Of a DNA stretch of 64,000 nucleotides, positions 55,201-64,000 are shown piece after piece. The stretch lies in contig JALQPE010002071.1 in assembly GCA_030407315.1 (NCBI GenBank), positions 24,621 to 88,620 of the forward strand. Direction: 5' to 3'. A program made the position numbers and the translations under genes. The notes under the pieces are model-generated. The model was not told where the DNA came from, did no database searches, and saw only the letters and a program-made list of their open reading frames with translations. The number at the start of each line of letters is the position of its first letter. Positions within the stretch are counted from its first letter, which is position 1. Source of the stretch: Asparagopsis taxiformis (Eukaryota; Rhodophyta; Florideophyceae; Bonnemaisoniales; Bonnemaisoniaceae).

Positions 55201-56349
55201 AGTACTCACTGATATGAGGGAAAAAATAAATGACGGAACATGAAGGACATCTTTAAGTAGGTAAACTCTTTCTTTCCCGTTTACTAGGATTGAAAGTTCA
55301 ACATCGCCACATCCCACAGCTAGTGCAGTTGATTTGTCTCCTAGAGTCACACTGAAAGGTTTTAATTTCTTGTAGGAAACAAACATTGTTCGATCGAACG
55401 TCATATGAGAAGTAGCTGCGGAGTCGATGTACCAGGTAGATGCGATGTGTATCTCCTTGAGCGACTCAGAATATGATGAGAGTAGACAAACATACTCTTT
55501 TCCTTCATCATCTTTGTTCTGTTCAGTGTCCATCGCTACGGCAGCCATAGAGGTTAAGTTCGACTCTCGTTGAGATATGTGAGCAGAAGTGCGAGGTTTG
55601 TTCGAGCGGGAGCGGGGAGGTCTGCCATACTTCTGCCAACAATACGGCTCTGTATGGTTCGTACGCCCACAGTGGGTACATTTCTTCCTGTTGATGTTTC
55701 CAGAAGGCTTTCCACTTGTGGAAACCAAAGCAGCTGTATCCGAAGACGACCCTCGAGGTTTCTGGATCGCAGCTCGACGCTCCTCTTGGAGAAGGAGACT
55801 GCGTACTTTGTCGAACGTAAAGGTGGGGTCCTCATCCCCGATAGCATCAAGAGCTGTAATAAGCGTTTGGAAAGAAGAGGGAAGTCCATTGAGAACAGCC
55901 ATGGCCATTTCTTTATCGTCAATGTTGACACCCATGGAGGTCAATACTGTTGCCATTTGTCGAACCCGGTTGATATAAACCAGCATTTGCTCACCTGGTC
56001 TCATCGTAGCAGTATAGAAGTCCCGCCTCGCGGCTAGTTTGTTGAGCAATGTATGCCTTTGATGCACGTTACAAATCTCTTGCCACATTTCTAGAGCAGT
56101 AGTGGTGTGTGTAACATTCTTGAGCATCTCGTCGGACAACGTGATTCCGATGGCCATTCGGGCAGTTTTATCCTTCCGTAGCCATTTCGAAAGCTCTTCT
56201 GGGTCTGTAGGGCGAGGAGGACAAAGTTCCGAGTCAATCATTTCGTCTACCTCTCGATGACCGAGGATGAGTTCCATCTTTTGTTTCCATGAATGGAAGT
56301 TGGAGTAGTCCAGCTTTTCTATTCGGATCCCAGATGTATTGCTCTCCAT
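52273..56349 (-). CDS. gag-pol: Copia-2 gag-pol polyprotein (1358 aa)
   Basis: Single open frame with every copia domain in order: UBN2-type gag (about 1-200), nucleocapsid knuckle C224-x2-C227-x4-H232-x4-C237, aspartic protease D309 in DSAATSH, integrase HHCC zinc motif (H444, H449, C480, C483) and catalytic D511, D574, E610, a Pro/Ser-rich linker (about 735-800), reverse transcriptase with D952 in MDVKTAF and YVDD at 1038-1041, and RNase H with D1204 (SDSDWGG), E1245 and D1282 (VDNQG). It makes capsid, copies the element RNA into DNA and integrates it. Length and residue set suggest a competent element. Gag and Pol are one frame with no shift, as in Drosophila copia, where splicing adjusts their ratio; no equivalent splice site was identified here. 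Confidence 0.97.
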   Translation of the reverse strand: MESNTSGIRIEKLDYSNFHSWKQKMELILGHREVDEMIDSELCPPRPTDPEELSKWLRKDKTARMAIGITLSDEMLKNVTHTTTALEMWQEICNVHQRHTLLNKLAARRDFYTATMRPGEQMLVYINRVRQMATVLTSMGVNIDDKEMAMAVLNGLPSSFQTLITALDAIGDEDPTFTFDKVRSLLLQEERRAAIQKPRGSSSDTAALVSTSGKPSGNINRKKCTHCGRTNHTEPYCWQKYGRPPRSRSNKPRTSAHISQRESNLTSMAAVAMDTEQNKDDEGKEYVCLLSSYSESLKEIHIASTWYIDSAATSHMTFDRTMFVSYKKLKPFSVTLGDKSTALAVGCGDVELSILVNGKERVYLLKDVLHVPSFIFSLISVSTLTARGISVQFTNNGVILTKAGGAIATGHKRNGLYAIDLNVPPKERYIGIESACVASLQLWHERLGHFDKNGISRMSQISTVNGLRIKDDSSPKTHLCEGCVTGKMPRVAIPKSSLTRAFEILDLVHTDLAGPIEPRSKGGARYFVTFIDDKSRWLTVYPLHRKSDCFDAFQRFLRLAETQTGRVLRQLRSDGGGEYFSNEFCSFLEMKGIKRQTTCAYTPQQNGVAERMNRTLKDHIQTMLHHNSTPLEFWAEALSCAAYIRNRVTSRSLPSGTTPFEIWHGRKPNIAHLRTFGSNCWYKIPGKHLQTLDYRSVKAIMLGYAEAQKAYKLWDFTNEKIVVSRDVIFDETKSKKVTKESDYTESDTFSYETFENQTSENSPGPRTQKNSPPSPPSSPSTEHITSQPQSPPPTSASGPDVSIMNAPRKSSRARKPPGEWWKTTAIVSAAADSTPEHLLTFTEVTKGEEKGLWIEAIQSEMDSLHANRTWILVPRSEAVNLLSSKWVFKRKDVINDNGEHSIKHKARLVTRGFEQKYGIDYAETYAPVVKFCTLRMFFALTVHHDLFCDQMDVKTAFLYGDLEQEIYMEQPEGFVSPAYPNHVCKLQKALYGLKQAPRQWHAKIDEFLISELTFQSSPYDPCFYVRNSKDSMMIIALYVDDLLLASSSRDLLDELKEEFCKRFEMKDCGRARVCLGLEIVRDPSRGLLHLNQTRYAEKVLERFGMENSSPVTTPMHAQISIGDTETEAIDSTLYRKAIGSLMYLAVGTRPDIAFAVGRLAQFVETPTKSLWVAVKRVLRYVSGTKGFGVLYKASEDLSPVGFSDSDWGGSTINRKSTSGYVFMMAGASVSWKSRKQSCVAQSSSEAEYMALSAAVKEAIWLSNIVGFGSGNSSADPILINVDNQGSIKMAKNDASGTRTKHIDVQYHFVRDCLLKEMFAIDYCPTSEMIADLLTKPLQRVQFMKLRELMGVSALSSIE

Positions 56350-56532
56350 CGCTCTTTAATATGTTTTATCTGTTCGACCTTTCCCAAGTAGACGACTGAT
56401 AGTCGTCGAGGACCAAGCTGGGGTCTATAAGATAGAAACTTCTAGCTAAGAGCGAAGAAAGAAGGAGAACAAGTGAACAAGGTTTATGGATGCGAAATCA
56501 GCTAGATTCCTAGAGTATAGAAACGAAATTAT

Positions 56533-56954
56533 CTAATCGGAAGTGGAGGAAGAAGCTTTAGAAGGTTTGGAGATTTTGAGTGCCTTCTCAATTCCTCGAT
56601 GGCGACGGCCGCGGAGGTGGTTGTCGAATTCACTTTTCGTGCGGACGATGACTCCACACGGTCGGCAAACCTTTAGACCTCCTTCTTTAAGACGTTCGAC
56701 TGTCTTTTTATGTCTTGCGCCGTTGTAATGAGCGACCCTCGACTCGGCAGAATTGAGGTAAACGTTGCAATCTTTGCACCTAGAGCGATTCGCGTCCTTG
56801 TGCGCAGCGTACTTCGTCTTGTTATCTCTCCTCTCGGCAATGCTATAAGCCTTCCGGAAGACGCGATCGCGGAGAGATTCTCCTTCCCGGCGAAGCCTTG
56901 GACGAGGTTCTTCAAGTCGTGGCTGAACACGATCTTCTTCGTCACTGCTAGACA
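56533..56954 (-). CDS. Copia-2 protein with two U1/matrin-type zinc fingers
   Basis: 141 residues counting the split ATG (A at 57051). Fingers C60, C63, H76, H82 and C97, C100, H113, H119 match those of the copia-1 protein, as do the SSSDE start and the basic RREGESL-DRVFRKAYSIA segment. Most differences from copia-1 are conservative, and the frame has kept its length within three residues, which indicates selection on the protein. Confidence 0.8.
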
Positions 56955-57050
56955 CTGCAGGAGAAGTAAAGGCGAAAGGTTAGGAGTTATACCGATCTTA
57001 CTAAGGTCTAAACCTTGAAAATGACCGAAAGATGAAAGGTATTAACGTAC
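56955..57050 (-). other. Intron splitting the zinc-finger start codon (copia-2)
   Basis: Donor AAAA|GTACGTTAA, acceptor TTCTCCTGCAG|TGTCTAGC on the minus strand, 96 nt. Joining gives ATG TCT AGC, exactly as in copia-1, although the intron sequence has drifted. Confidence 0.7.
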
Positions 57051-57227
57051 TTTTGATAGAGTTGATGAGACGAAAACCAATGTATTTTAGTTGATGTGTA
57101 GTGAAGGCTATAATGCTATACCGATCAGGACAAGGTTGCTGACTTACAAGAGCAGAACCGAGTTGAGAAAGGTTTAGACGAGCCAAGAGAGAAGCAGCCG
57201 GTAGATCCAATAGATTGGGCAAAAACA

Positions 57228-57297
57228 GCCCAGTTGCTCAGTCGTTAATACTGTGCAAACCAAAAATTATTGGTCGTGCGTTCGAGTCCCCAACGGA
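57228..57297 (+). ncRNA. tRNA-like segment, antisense in copia-2 leader
   Basis: TTGCTCAGTCGTTAA resembles an A box and GCGTTCGAGTCCCC a B box; ACCAA...TTGGT could form an anticodon stem, with a loop of only six bases. The acceptor pairing is poor. Same position and antisense orientation as the copia-1 segment, but the sequence differs. Confidence 0.35.
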
Positions 57298-57714
57298 ACG
57301 CCGTATTACTTTTTTCTTTCAGTTGCCTCAGGTGTCTTGAGAAAGTTCAAGTATGTCGCAAACTGCCAGGATGTCACCTGTAGTGATGACACAGTGTAAA
57401 TGTGACAGTTATAGTTGACAATTGATGTCAAGATGGCAAAAAAGTTTTGTCCGGAGTGCGCCGAGCGGAGCGAGGCGTACAGGCGCCGGGGAGCGAGGCG
57501 GAGTGCAATGCGCAGAAAGAAACGAGTAAGAACGCGCGGGAGTAATGGGCAATACGAGCGAGCGAGCGAGAGGAGAAGCACGCAACGAGCGGAGAGCGTG
57601 GGTACCGAGTAACGCAAAATGAGCGAGGAGCGAGGGCTGCTGGAAATATATGTTCGCGCGCGCCGGCGAAATTACTCACCACTGCGCCAAAATAAAATTG
57701 AAACGACCACGAAA

Positions 57715-57733
57715 GCGTGCTGGGCCCATAACC
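57715..57733 (-). other. Primer binding site: exact half initiator tRNA-Met complement
   Basis: GGTTATGGGCCCAGCACGC on the minus strand, directly after the 5' LTR. From memory of the conserved eukaryotic initiator tRNA-Met anticodon arm (GCGUGCUGGGCCCAUAACC) it is a perfect 19-base complement. Confidence 0.88.
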
Positions 57734-58208
57734 TGTCAGAATCAAAATGGTCGCTTACCAGCGTTTACTAAAAATTGCGAGCTCACCAGATTATTTCTAC
57801 TACTGGCGAGATGCGCCAACGGTGAGTCGGACAGCCTGTTCTTGGTTTGTCCAGACAGTCTGTCGTTGCCATCACCACCTGCCAATCTGGTACACGTGTG
57901 ATTTCTATCATGCCATCGCCACGTGTACATATATCATAACATTTTTCCCAGTGCCAGGACCTCAACTCGTCCTAGCATTTCTAGTTACTAATTTGAATTA
58001 TGACAAACAAATTAAAACTTCTGAGGCTAGTTACTCCGTAATGGAGTGTCGTAAGAGCCCCGGAGAAGTTGCTACCCGACTAATTCGGTGACGCTGAATA
58101 CAATGAGATAGGTTTCGGAGCGCTCAGAGCACTCCTTCATAGAGAAATCGAGAGTCAAAGTTTTCTCACGGAATTAGGCCTTCGAGGCCTATTCGCAGTG
58201 ATTCAACA
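57734..58208 (-). repeat. Copia-2 5' LTR (475 bp)
   Basis: Matches 51783-52257 essentially base for base. It is followed on the plus strand by the target copy CTTCT. Confidence 0.95.
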
Positions 58209-58239
58209 CTTCTCCGATGACACTGGTCTCCGTCTCCAT
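58209..58239 (-). pseudogene. SET-like gene, start codon piece
   Basis: The ATG at 58239-58237 opens METETSVIG and runs into copia-2 at the target site. On excision of the element and one CTTCT the frame continues as GEEEAPVDKIYL into 51782 downward. The ATG lies directly against the inner end of the right inverted arm (CACAGACG|ATG), so the arm is its 5' leader or promoter. Confidence 0.55.
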
Positions 58240-58369
58240 CGTCTGTGTTTTCGGAAGTGGACGCGGACGTCCAGTCTCTCTAGTACGGGTCCTAGTCGGC
58301 CCCGAGATTTACTAGAACAAATGAACGTCCGCGTCCAAAAAAAAATAAAAATTTTTTGGATGCGGACGT

Positions 58370-58760
58370 CCACTTTCTCTAGTACATATGGCGGAATACT
58401 AGGGCCCGACATCCACTTTCTCTAGTACATATGGCGGAATACTAGGACCCGACATCCACTTTCTCTAGTACGTTTGGCGGAATACTAGGACCCGACATCC
58501 ACTTTCTCTAGTACATATGGCGGAATACTAGGACCCGACATCCACTTTCTCTAGTACGTTTGGCGGAATACTAGGACCCGACATCCACTTTCTCTAGTAC
58601 ATATGGCGGAATACTAGGACCCGACATCCACTTTCTCTAGTACATATGGCGGAATACTAGGACCCGACATCCACTTTCTCTAGTACATATGGCGGAATAC
58701 TAGGACCCGACATCCACTTTCTCTAGTACATATGGCGGAATACTAGGACCCGACATCCAG
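58370..58760 (-). repeat. 43-bp satellite, 9 copies
   Basis: Same unit as at 10118-10431. Here most copies read ACATATGGCGG and two read ACGTTTGGCGG; the left arm uses other variants, so each array has been homogenised separately. Confidence 0.85.
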
Positions 58761-58869
58761 TATACAATATATCAGCGAAAACCGGGAGGGAAGAAATTAC
58801 AGCGGATGGTAAATTCAGGGCCCATATCGGACCGTATTTTATTCTCTCATTTAGGAAACTGCTCGTATA

Positions 58870-58995
58870 CAATACGTCTCTCTAGAATAGGGAATACATA
58901 TCTGGTCAGAATAGGAAATAAATACCCGGTTAGAATAGGAAATAAATACCCGGTTAGAATAGGAAATACGTATCCAGCCAGAATACAAAATACCT
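58870..58995 (-). repeat. ~27-bp tandem repeat, mirror copy
   Basis: Four to five copies of AGAATAGGAAATAAATACCC-like units, reverse complement of the 9862-10010 repeat. Confidence 0.6.
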
Positions 58996-59399
58996 GTCAG
59001 CATATCGTCGATCACCCATCTCCCTCACTATCGCGTTCTCCCTACCATCCGAACGCCATGCACCACCATCCGCACATACTGCAAGAACCCTCACGACCTA
59101 GATTACAAAAAATACGCTCCTTCCCAATACCATCCCCGCTTTCCTCGACACCACCCCAGCCCATTAAATCATCAAGACATCAAACACGAACATGGTCAGC
59201 AAAATCTTACACCACTTGAAACGCACTCTCACTTCTATCGTATGCCCCAAAATATACACATACCAGAAACACCTCACAGCTTCATTCCCCATCTTCCTAC
59301 ATCCCTTCTTCACTCTCCTTCAGTCCTGCCGTTCCTGCTTCACCACTCCTGCATCACATACACAACATCAGAATCAACCACAACAGTCAGACTCAAAAG

Positions 59400-60360
59400 C
59401 AACGCTTACCACGACAGATATCCTAGAAACTCCCTTACTTACCTCTCCGAGAGGATGACTGAATCATCCATCCTACACAAAATACAAACCATGATCCAAA
59501 AACCTTGCAATGAATAATCAAAGTCAGCAGTCCATATCTTCGCAAAACAAGTCTTGGTGCTCAGTAAACTTACCTTCTGTCATCAACATTCCTGCATCAT
59601 CTACACAACATCGGAATCAACCACAACAGTCAGACTCAAAACCAACCTTCCATCACAGCATACTTTCAAAACTCGCACACTTACCTTCGCTCCACACAAT
59701 ACACACCATGACTCAATAGGCTTCCAATGAAAAATATCGCATCAACGGAAATAGTCAGACTCAAAACCAACCTTCCCTCGCTGCTTACTTTCAAAACTCG
59801 CACACTTACTTTACCTGTTCCATCCTGCACACAATAAAAACCATAAATCACGTAATCGTGTAGCCAAGAAAAGTAGTCAGCATTCCGCATCTTCGCACAA
59901 CCGGTCTGGGCGCCCAATGTGACTTACCTTCCGTCATCACTATTCCTCCATCACCTACGCAACATCGGATTCAATCGCAACAGTCAGATTGAAAACCAAC
60001 GTTTCCCTCGCTACATACCCTGAGAACTCGCAAATGTACCTCTCATCCATCCTACACACAATACAAACCATGATCCAAAAACCTTGCAATTAACAATAAT
60101 CATAGTCAGCAGTCCATATCTTCGCAAAGCACATCTTGGCACTCAATGAAACTTACCTTCCGTCATCAACATTCCTGCATCATCTACACAACATCGGAAT
60201 CAACCACAACAGTCAGACTCAAAATCAACCTTCCCTCACAGCATACTTTCAAAACTTCACGTACCTCTCTTCCATCCTCCGCTCAATACACACCATCAGT
60301 CAACAGGCTTCCATGAAAAATATCGCATCAACGGAAATAGTCAGACTCAAAACCCACGCT
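59400..60360 (-). other. Micro-exon array, mirror copy
   Basis: On the minus strand 27-nt segments with TAG before and GTAAG after occur at 59574-59600 and again near 59930-59956 and 60160-60190. A 12-nt GATGGATGAGAG segment with GTGTGTAG before and GTAC/GTAAG-like donor context lies near 60040. Exon lengths are the same as in the left arm although intron sequences differ. Interspersed diverged units make the order less regular than on the left. Confidence 0.45.
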
Positions 60361-60401
60361 TCCCTCAACGCATACCCTCGAGGGTAGAGGATGGAACGAA
60401 G

Positions 60402-60439
60402 GTACGTGCGCGAATCTTGATCAAGATTCGCGCACGTAC
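60402..60439. repeat. 38-bp perfect palindrome
   Basis: The two 19-base halves, GTACGTGCGCGAATCTTGA and its reverse complement, meet at 60420/60421 (TGATCA centre) without a mismatch. The corresponding place in the left arm (about 8040-8065) has two other palindromes, AGGTTAACCT and GTGGAATTCCAC. Confidence 0.9.
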
Positions 60440-60462
60440 AAAGCAAAGTCGGTCAAAGAAGA

Positions 60463-60589
60463 TCAGTCGGTGATGAGGGCGGAGTGGAGCCTGCGGCGTC
60501 GACCGGACAGCTTTCTGCGTCCGCTTAAGTCTTGCTGTGCATACTCGAAATCATCGCCGGCAGTGAGATTGAGTATGGCCCAAGCCATG
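60463..60589 (-). CDS. Small conserved ORF in right arm
   Basis: Reads MAWAILNL, then a GDDFEYAQQDLSGRR segment and an Arg-rich tail (41 codons, stop at 60463). Counterpart of 7947-8015, where a TGA ends the frame after QQDLS. Function unknown; it may be the first exon of the transcript that includes the micro-exons. Confidence 0.3.
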
Positions 60590-61036
60590 GTCTCTGATTC
60601 CCCGAACAAAGAGATCCGGATCGAGAACAACGAATATAAACATATAATCATATATATGAGAATCCATTTGCTTTCCTTACATGATCTGTGGCATATCCGC
60701 TGTAAAGCACATTCAGATTCCACGAAGTTTGGAAATAAAAAAGTTTATTATTACAAATGAATTAATTGAAAATTCATCTCCCAGGGCAGTCGTTCGTCCT
60801 TCCATGCACACGTTGCCAGCACGCAATGTGATGTAACAGTTGGAAATGATTGAACTCTCGGTTAAATTCCACCGTTGGGATGTCAGCTGGAGTGAGCACA
60901 AAACTACTACCCAAAAAACTACGAACACGTTACATTCCAAGTCTCGAAAGCACCACAAAAATAAAATTGGTCGCATCTGGACGGCACAGTCTCCCCTGTT
61001 CAGCTCGCAATCCTCCCTTTTGCGTCAAAACTCGAC

Positions 61037-63750
61037 ATGGAATGCAAGTATGAAGGGTGCTTCTACTACTGCGTAGATGCTTATGCGCTCGCGCTGCATG
61101 AGCGAACGTGTCGCTACCGTTTCAACCCCTCTCCCCAACATTTCAACAACGCTCGTGTCCCTGCCGTCACCCATGAGCCTGCTCGAAACGGCGACCATGA
61201 TTCCCCGCAACCCAGCTCCCCAGACCCAGAATCTGGTCGTGCTTCCTCCAGCGACTCACCCTGTGACGCTTCACTGCCACCAACCTCAACCCCCTCCCGC
61301 GCAGACCTCCTCGTGCAATCCCTCGCCGCCAGTCTCACAACCCTCGAGTACAAGGCCGGCGCTGGCCGCGTGAGCGAAGTCATCACCATCCTACAAGACC
61401 CCGCATTCTCCCTAGAAAAGTTCAACAGCGCCGTTCGCACCGTAGAAGAATGTCGCCACGTTACCGCTTCCATGGTCGAAACACATTTCCGCACCGAAGG
61501 TTACAAGAGCCACATCATTCCAGACAAAACTGGTAAGTACTCGGCACAGCTGTACCTCCGCGACCCAGTCGACATGCTCCGCAGGCAGTTAGCACTGGCT
61601 AACGACCAAAATACTCTCTTCCACCCCTCCCCACAGACCGCCCCAGACGGCACCGCAATATTTTTCTCATCCCCTACACACAGAATTCGCGAAAACGCTG
61701 CACCAGGTTACTAGACAGCGCGTGCAGCTCTCGGAAGATCCACAGGTCGTATGGGCAGAGGAAAATGATCCCACCGCTTCCTCCTTTGCCGGCCTCCTCC
61801 AAGTGTACTCCGACAAGAGCAGCACAAGCCTCAAGAGCTCCGCAATCGTCGCATACCCCATACACGTCACACTGCTCAACTTCTCCGCCCCCCTCCGTCG
61901 CCACTGCATCCGTACCGGCCTCACCATCGTCGGGTATCTTCCGTACATTGTTAACCCTTCGTCCAACGCCTTGTTCGGTGATGAAATGCCGACAACCTCT
62001 AGTTCTGCTAGTCGCGCTCGCAAAATTGATATTCTTCATAAAGCACTCGAAAAAGTGTTTTCGTCCCTATCCACCGCGTTCTCTTCCGGGTTCCCCTGCA
62101 CAGACTCCACTGCAACTGCCCGCCAATGCTTTCCCATCCTAGCCAATTATTGCTGCGACTTTCCAGAGGCCAAAGAGCTCTCATGCACTCGCAACAGCAC
62201 TACCACCACACATCCCTGCCACCGCTGCTACATCCCCGCCACTCAACTTGAATCCAGCGCGCCACACCAGCCCCGCTCCCTCGATGATACACGCTCTGCA
62301 CGCCAAGAGAGCGCTCAGGAGCATACAACTGCTCCGCTCGAAGCTCTCTCCCTCCTCGAACAACACTCTGTCCTCGAATCGACCGCTCTTTTACCCACCA
62401 ACAGTCCCCTAGACCCCTACAACATTTTCTCCTTCGAGCCTCTGCACAATCTCCACCTCGGCATCTCAAAGCTCATCAAACAGTGCATTGTCCACCGCCT
62501 CAGCTCCCCAGACCTCACCACCACTGCCTCCCATTCCGGGACACCTCGCACCTTCAAGAAGGTGAAAAAAATCCATCCTCGCCGGCTCAAACAGCATTCT
62601 GTCCGCTATCGAACGCGACTACTACATCACCGGTCTTCATGTCGACTTCTCCAAGGGTGAGAAGGGCACCAATTTGAACGGCCTCTTCACGGAGGACGGC
62701 ATACGCGGCATGCTCGCAGCCAAAGACTATCACCATGTCGACATGGTGTTCCCTTTCATCGCAGCATTCATTGACACATGCTGTGACGAAGTAGATACAG
62801 CCCCCCTCACTTCCATCTGCACGCAATACTCTGACCTCGTCGCATGGGTCATGAAACGCGGTCGCATCAAGCACTGGACTGCCGCCGAACTAGAAAGCCT
62901 CCAGAACTCCATTTCCTATTTCAAACAATCAATGCTCTCCACCCTCGCCCCATTCCACACCACAGGTCTCAAAACTTTCAAGTTCCATCTTCTAGACCAT
63001 CTTCCCGGTGACTTGCAGAGATATGGCGCCCTGGAACACATTGATGCAGGCCCCTACGAACACTCGCATCTTCTGTTCAAACAGAGTTATAGGAAAACCT
63101 CTCGAAGGCGCTCCACAGCCATGGAAGAGACTATTCGCCACATGGAATTCTCCTTGGCCACTCCAACTGGTCATACCCCATCGAACACATTGGGAAACGC
63201 ACGCATGATATCGCCCACAGACGGTGCAGTACTCGTTCGCGACGGATTCACCGTTGCACTGCACGACTTTGCCTCCCTGCTGCCCGATGCAACCCTCCTC
63301 GTTGCAGATATCGACGGACAGCCCGATCCTGCCACTCTTTTGCCGCTGCACAACTCCTCGTTCCCGTCTGGCACCATAACGCTATTCCAGCAACTCGGTG
63401 ACACAGCTGCACAAGCGTTCCTCACCCTCGCTAGACTGCGCGCCACGGCAGAAGGCCCTCCAATACATGACATGGACATTTCCGTCACCGTGGTAAAGTC
63501 CGCCTACGTCATGGGAGGGTACGTCCCAGATGCCGACGACTTTGACCCGCACAGTGGCATGCTTCGCCCCACAAACGTGTCGAGGCACAAGCAGCAGCGC
63601 GTCTTTGCAACTTCATCGTTCGGCCCCGCAAAGAGATCGCAGTACTCCTTTGTCGTCATCTCCGGAACTGCCGATGACTACAGAACCATATGGGTAGGGC
63701 GCGTCCGGCACTGGTACGCCTGCAGTCTCCAAACCTGTTTCAACCTGTAG
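61037..63750 (+). pseudogene. KDZ/Plavaka-like transposase with two frameshifts
   Basis: About 900 codons over three frames. The N terminus has a C2HC-like zinc motif (C3, C8, H21, C25). The middle shows the pattern known from Plavaka/KDZ proteins: LYLRDPVDML, a SSAIVAYPIHVTLLNFS segment, PCHRCYIP, then FSFEPLHNLHLGISK, a LHxLHLG-type motif near the catalytic core. The C-terminal part has KFHLLDHLP and ALEHIDAGPYEHSH. Breaks: one extra T in the run at 61661-61665 and one extra A in the run at 62565-62571; removing either restores the neighbouring frame, so sequencing error is as likely as decay. The first frame ends at 61714, the second at 62660, and the third runs to TAG at 63750. It lies just outside the right inverted arm and is transcribed away from it. 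Confidence 0.7.
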
Positions 63751-64000
63751 AACTCGCTTTCGTTCAGTATATGACCTGCTTTGCCCCAAAAACCGCTGTG
63801 GAAAAATCACTTGGGTGCATTTGTTTAAAGTGGTCCACATGGGACCCGGACAACGGATCCGTTGACAGCAATGACACTGCATCCCACAGTGCAGTTGGTC
63901 CTTGGTTGACCTCATTCCTGCATCTACTATATCTGGCACCGTGCACATGTACGAAGTAACTTTCCAGTCAAGCCATTTACGAAACAAATGCACTGGTCGG
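63751..64000. other. Sequence after the transposase, nothing recognised
   Basis: No further frame, repeat or terminal inverted repeat can be supported before the window ends. If the transposase belongs to an intact element, its right end lies outside. Confidence 0.5.

Larger units (their letters stand above)
51783..58208 (-). mobile_element. Copia-2: Ty1/copia LTR retrotransposon, apparently intact
   Basis: Minus-strand element with 475-bp LTRs (57734-58208 and 51783-52257) differing by about one base (TGTGAG/TGTCAG at the inner or outer edge), target duplication CTTCT at 51778-51782 and 58209-58213, an exact primer site, an intact zinc-finger gene and an uninterrupted 1358-residue gag-pol. 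Near-identical LTRs point to recent insertion. It is a relative of copia-1, not a copy: the LTRs and proteins are clearly diverged. Confidence 0.95.
58240..60953 (-). repeat. Right arm of the long inverted repeat
   Basis: Reverse-complement partner of 7592-10554, 250 bp shorter. Inner leader and satellite are nearly identical to the left arm, while the outer part beyond ~60450 is diverged. Its directional features run on the minus strand toward the SET-like ATG. Outward, homology ends about 80 bases before the KDZ-like transposase start. Confidence 0.8.

Noticed and set aside
57428..57745. Minus-strand frames in the copia-2 leader rich in Arg/Ser/Leu
   Set aside because: They lie in a GC-rich leader, are not conserved in copia-1 and have no domain.

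Overview
This is nuclear DNA of a eukaryote, made almost entirely of mobile and repeated sequence. The evidence is two Ty1/copia LTR retrotransposons, spliceosomal introns (GTAAGT donors, CTGAC-like branch points, pyrimidine-rich tracts ending in TAG/CAG), a KDZ/Plavaka-like DNA transposase and AATAAA signals in the LTRs. No bacterial or organellar gene set is visible. Short introns and the KDZ-type transposase suit a fungus or another compact-genome lineage such as an alga or oomycete; the sequence alone does not settle which.

Layout. (1) 1-6326: an element with 421-bp terminal inverted repeats and a ~2.6 kb non-coding body present twice in tandem, with an extra inverted-repeat copy between the bodies. 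(2) 6327-7591: scattered copies of the same repeat family and no gene. (3) 7592-10554 and 58240-60953: two diverged arms of a ~2.7-3.0 kb inverted repeat pointing at each other across 48 kb. Each arm holds, from outside to inside, a small conserved reading frame, a series of 27-nt and 12-nt 'micro-exons' framed by splice signals, a ~27-bp repeat and a 43-bp satellite (7 or 9 copies). (4) Between the arms lie two convergent cargo genes. Gene A (+) encodes an unrecognised nuclear-type protein with a Pro/Ser/Thr-rich linker, possibly fused to a 2OG-Fe(II) oxygenase-like domain (50175-50631). A SET-like gene (-) starts at the inner edge of the right arm.

Both cargo genes are broken by related copia elements inserted in the sense orientation of the gene. 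Copia-1 (43773-50174, TSD GATGG) cuts gene A and is dead in gag-pol. Copia-2 (51783-58208, minus strand, TSD CTTCT) cuts the SET-like gene and has an intact 1358-residue gag-pol. Both carry an extra gene upstream of gag: a small protein with two U1/matrin-type zinc fingers, whose ATG is put together by splicing. Both have a primer site complementary to the middle of initiator tRNA-Met, as in Drosophila copia.

The most striking feature is a 33.7 kb head-to-tail array (10555-44236) of 14 full units and one truncated unit of ~2.27 kb. Each unit is a piece of gene A followed by a copia-1 LTR, and the last LTR is the 5' LTR of copia-1. By eye the units are identical apart from indels in the CCT-rich Pro tract, which leave nine frames open and break the others. 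The simplest origin is repeated unequal exchange between LTRs on either side of the gene segment. The array places an LTR before and after every gene copy.

(5) 61037-63750: a KDZ/Plavaka-like transposase with two single-base homopolymer frameshifts. Comparisons were made by reading; percent identities were not computed.
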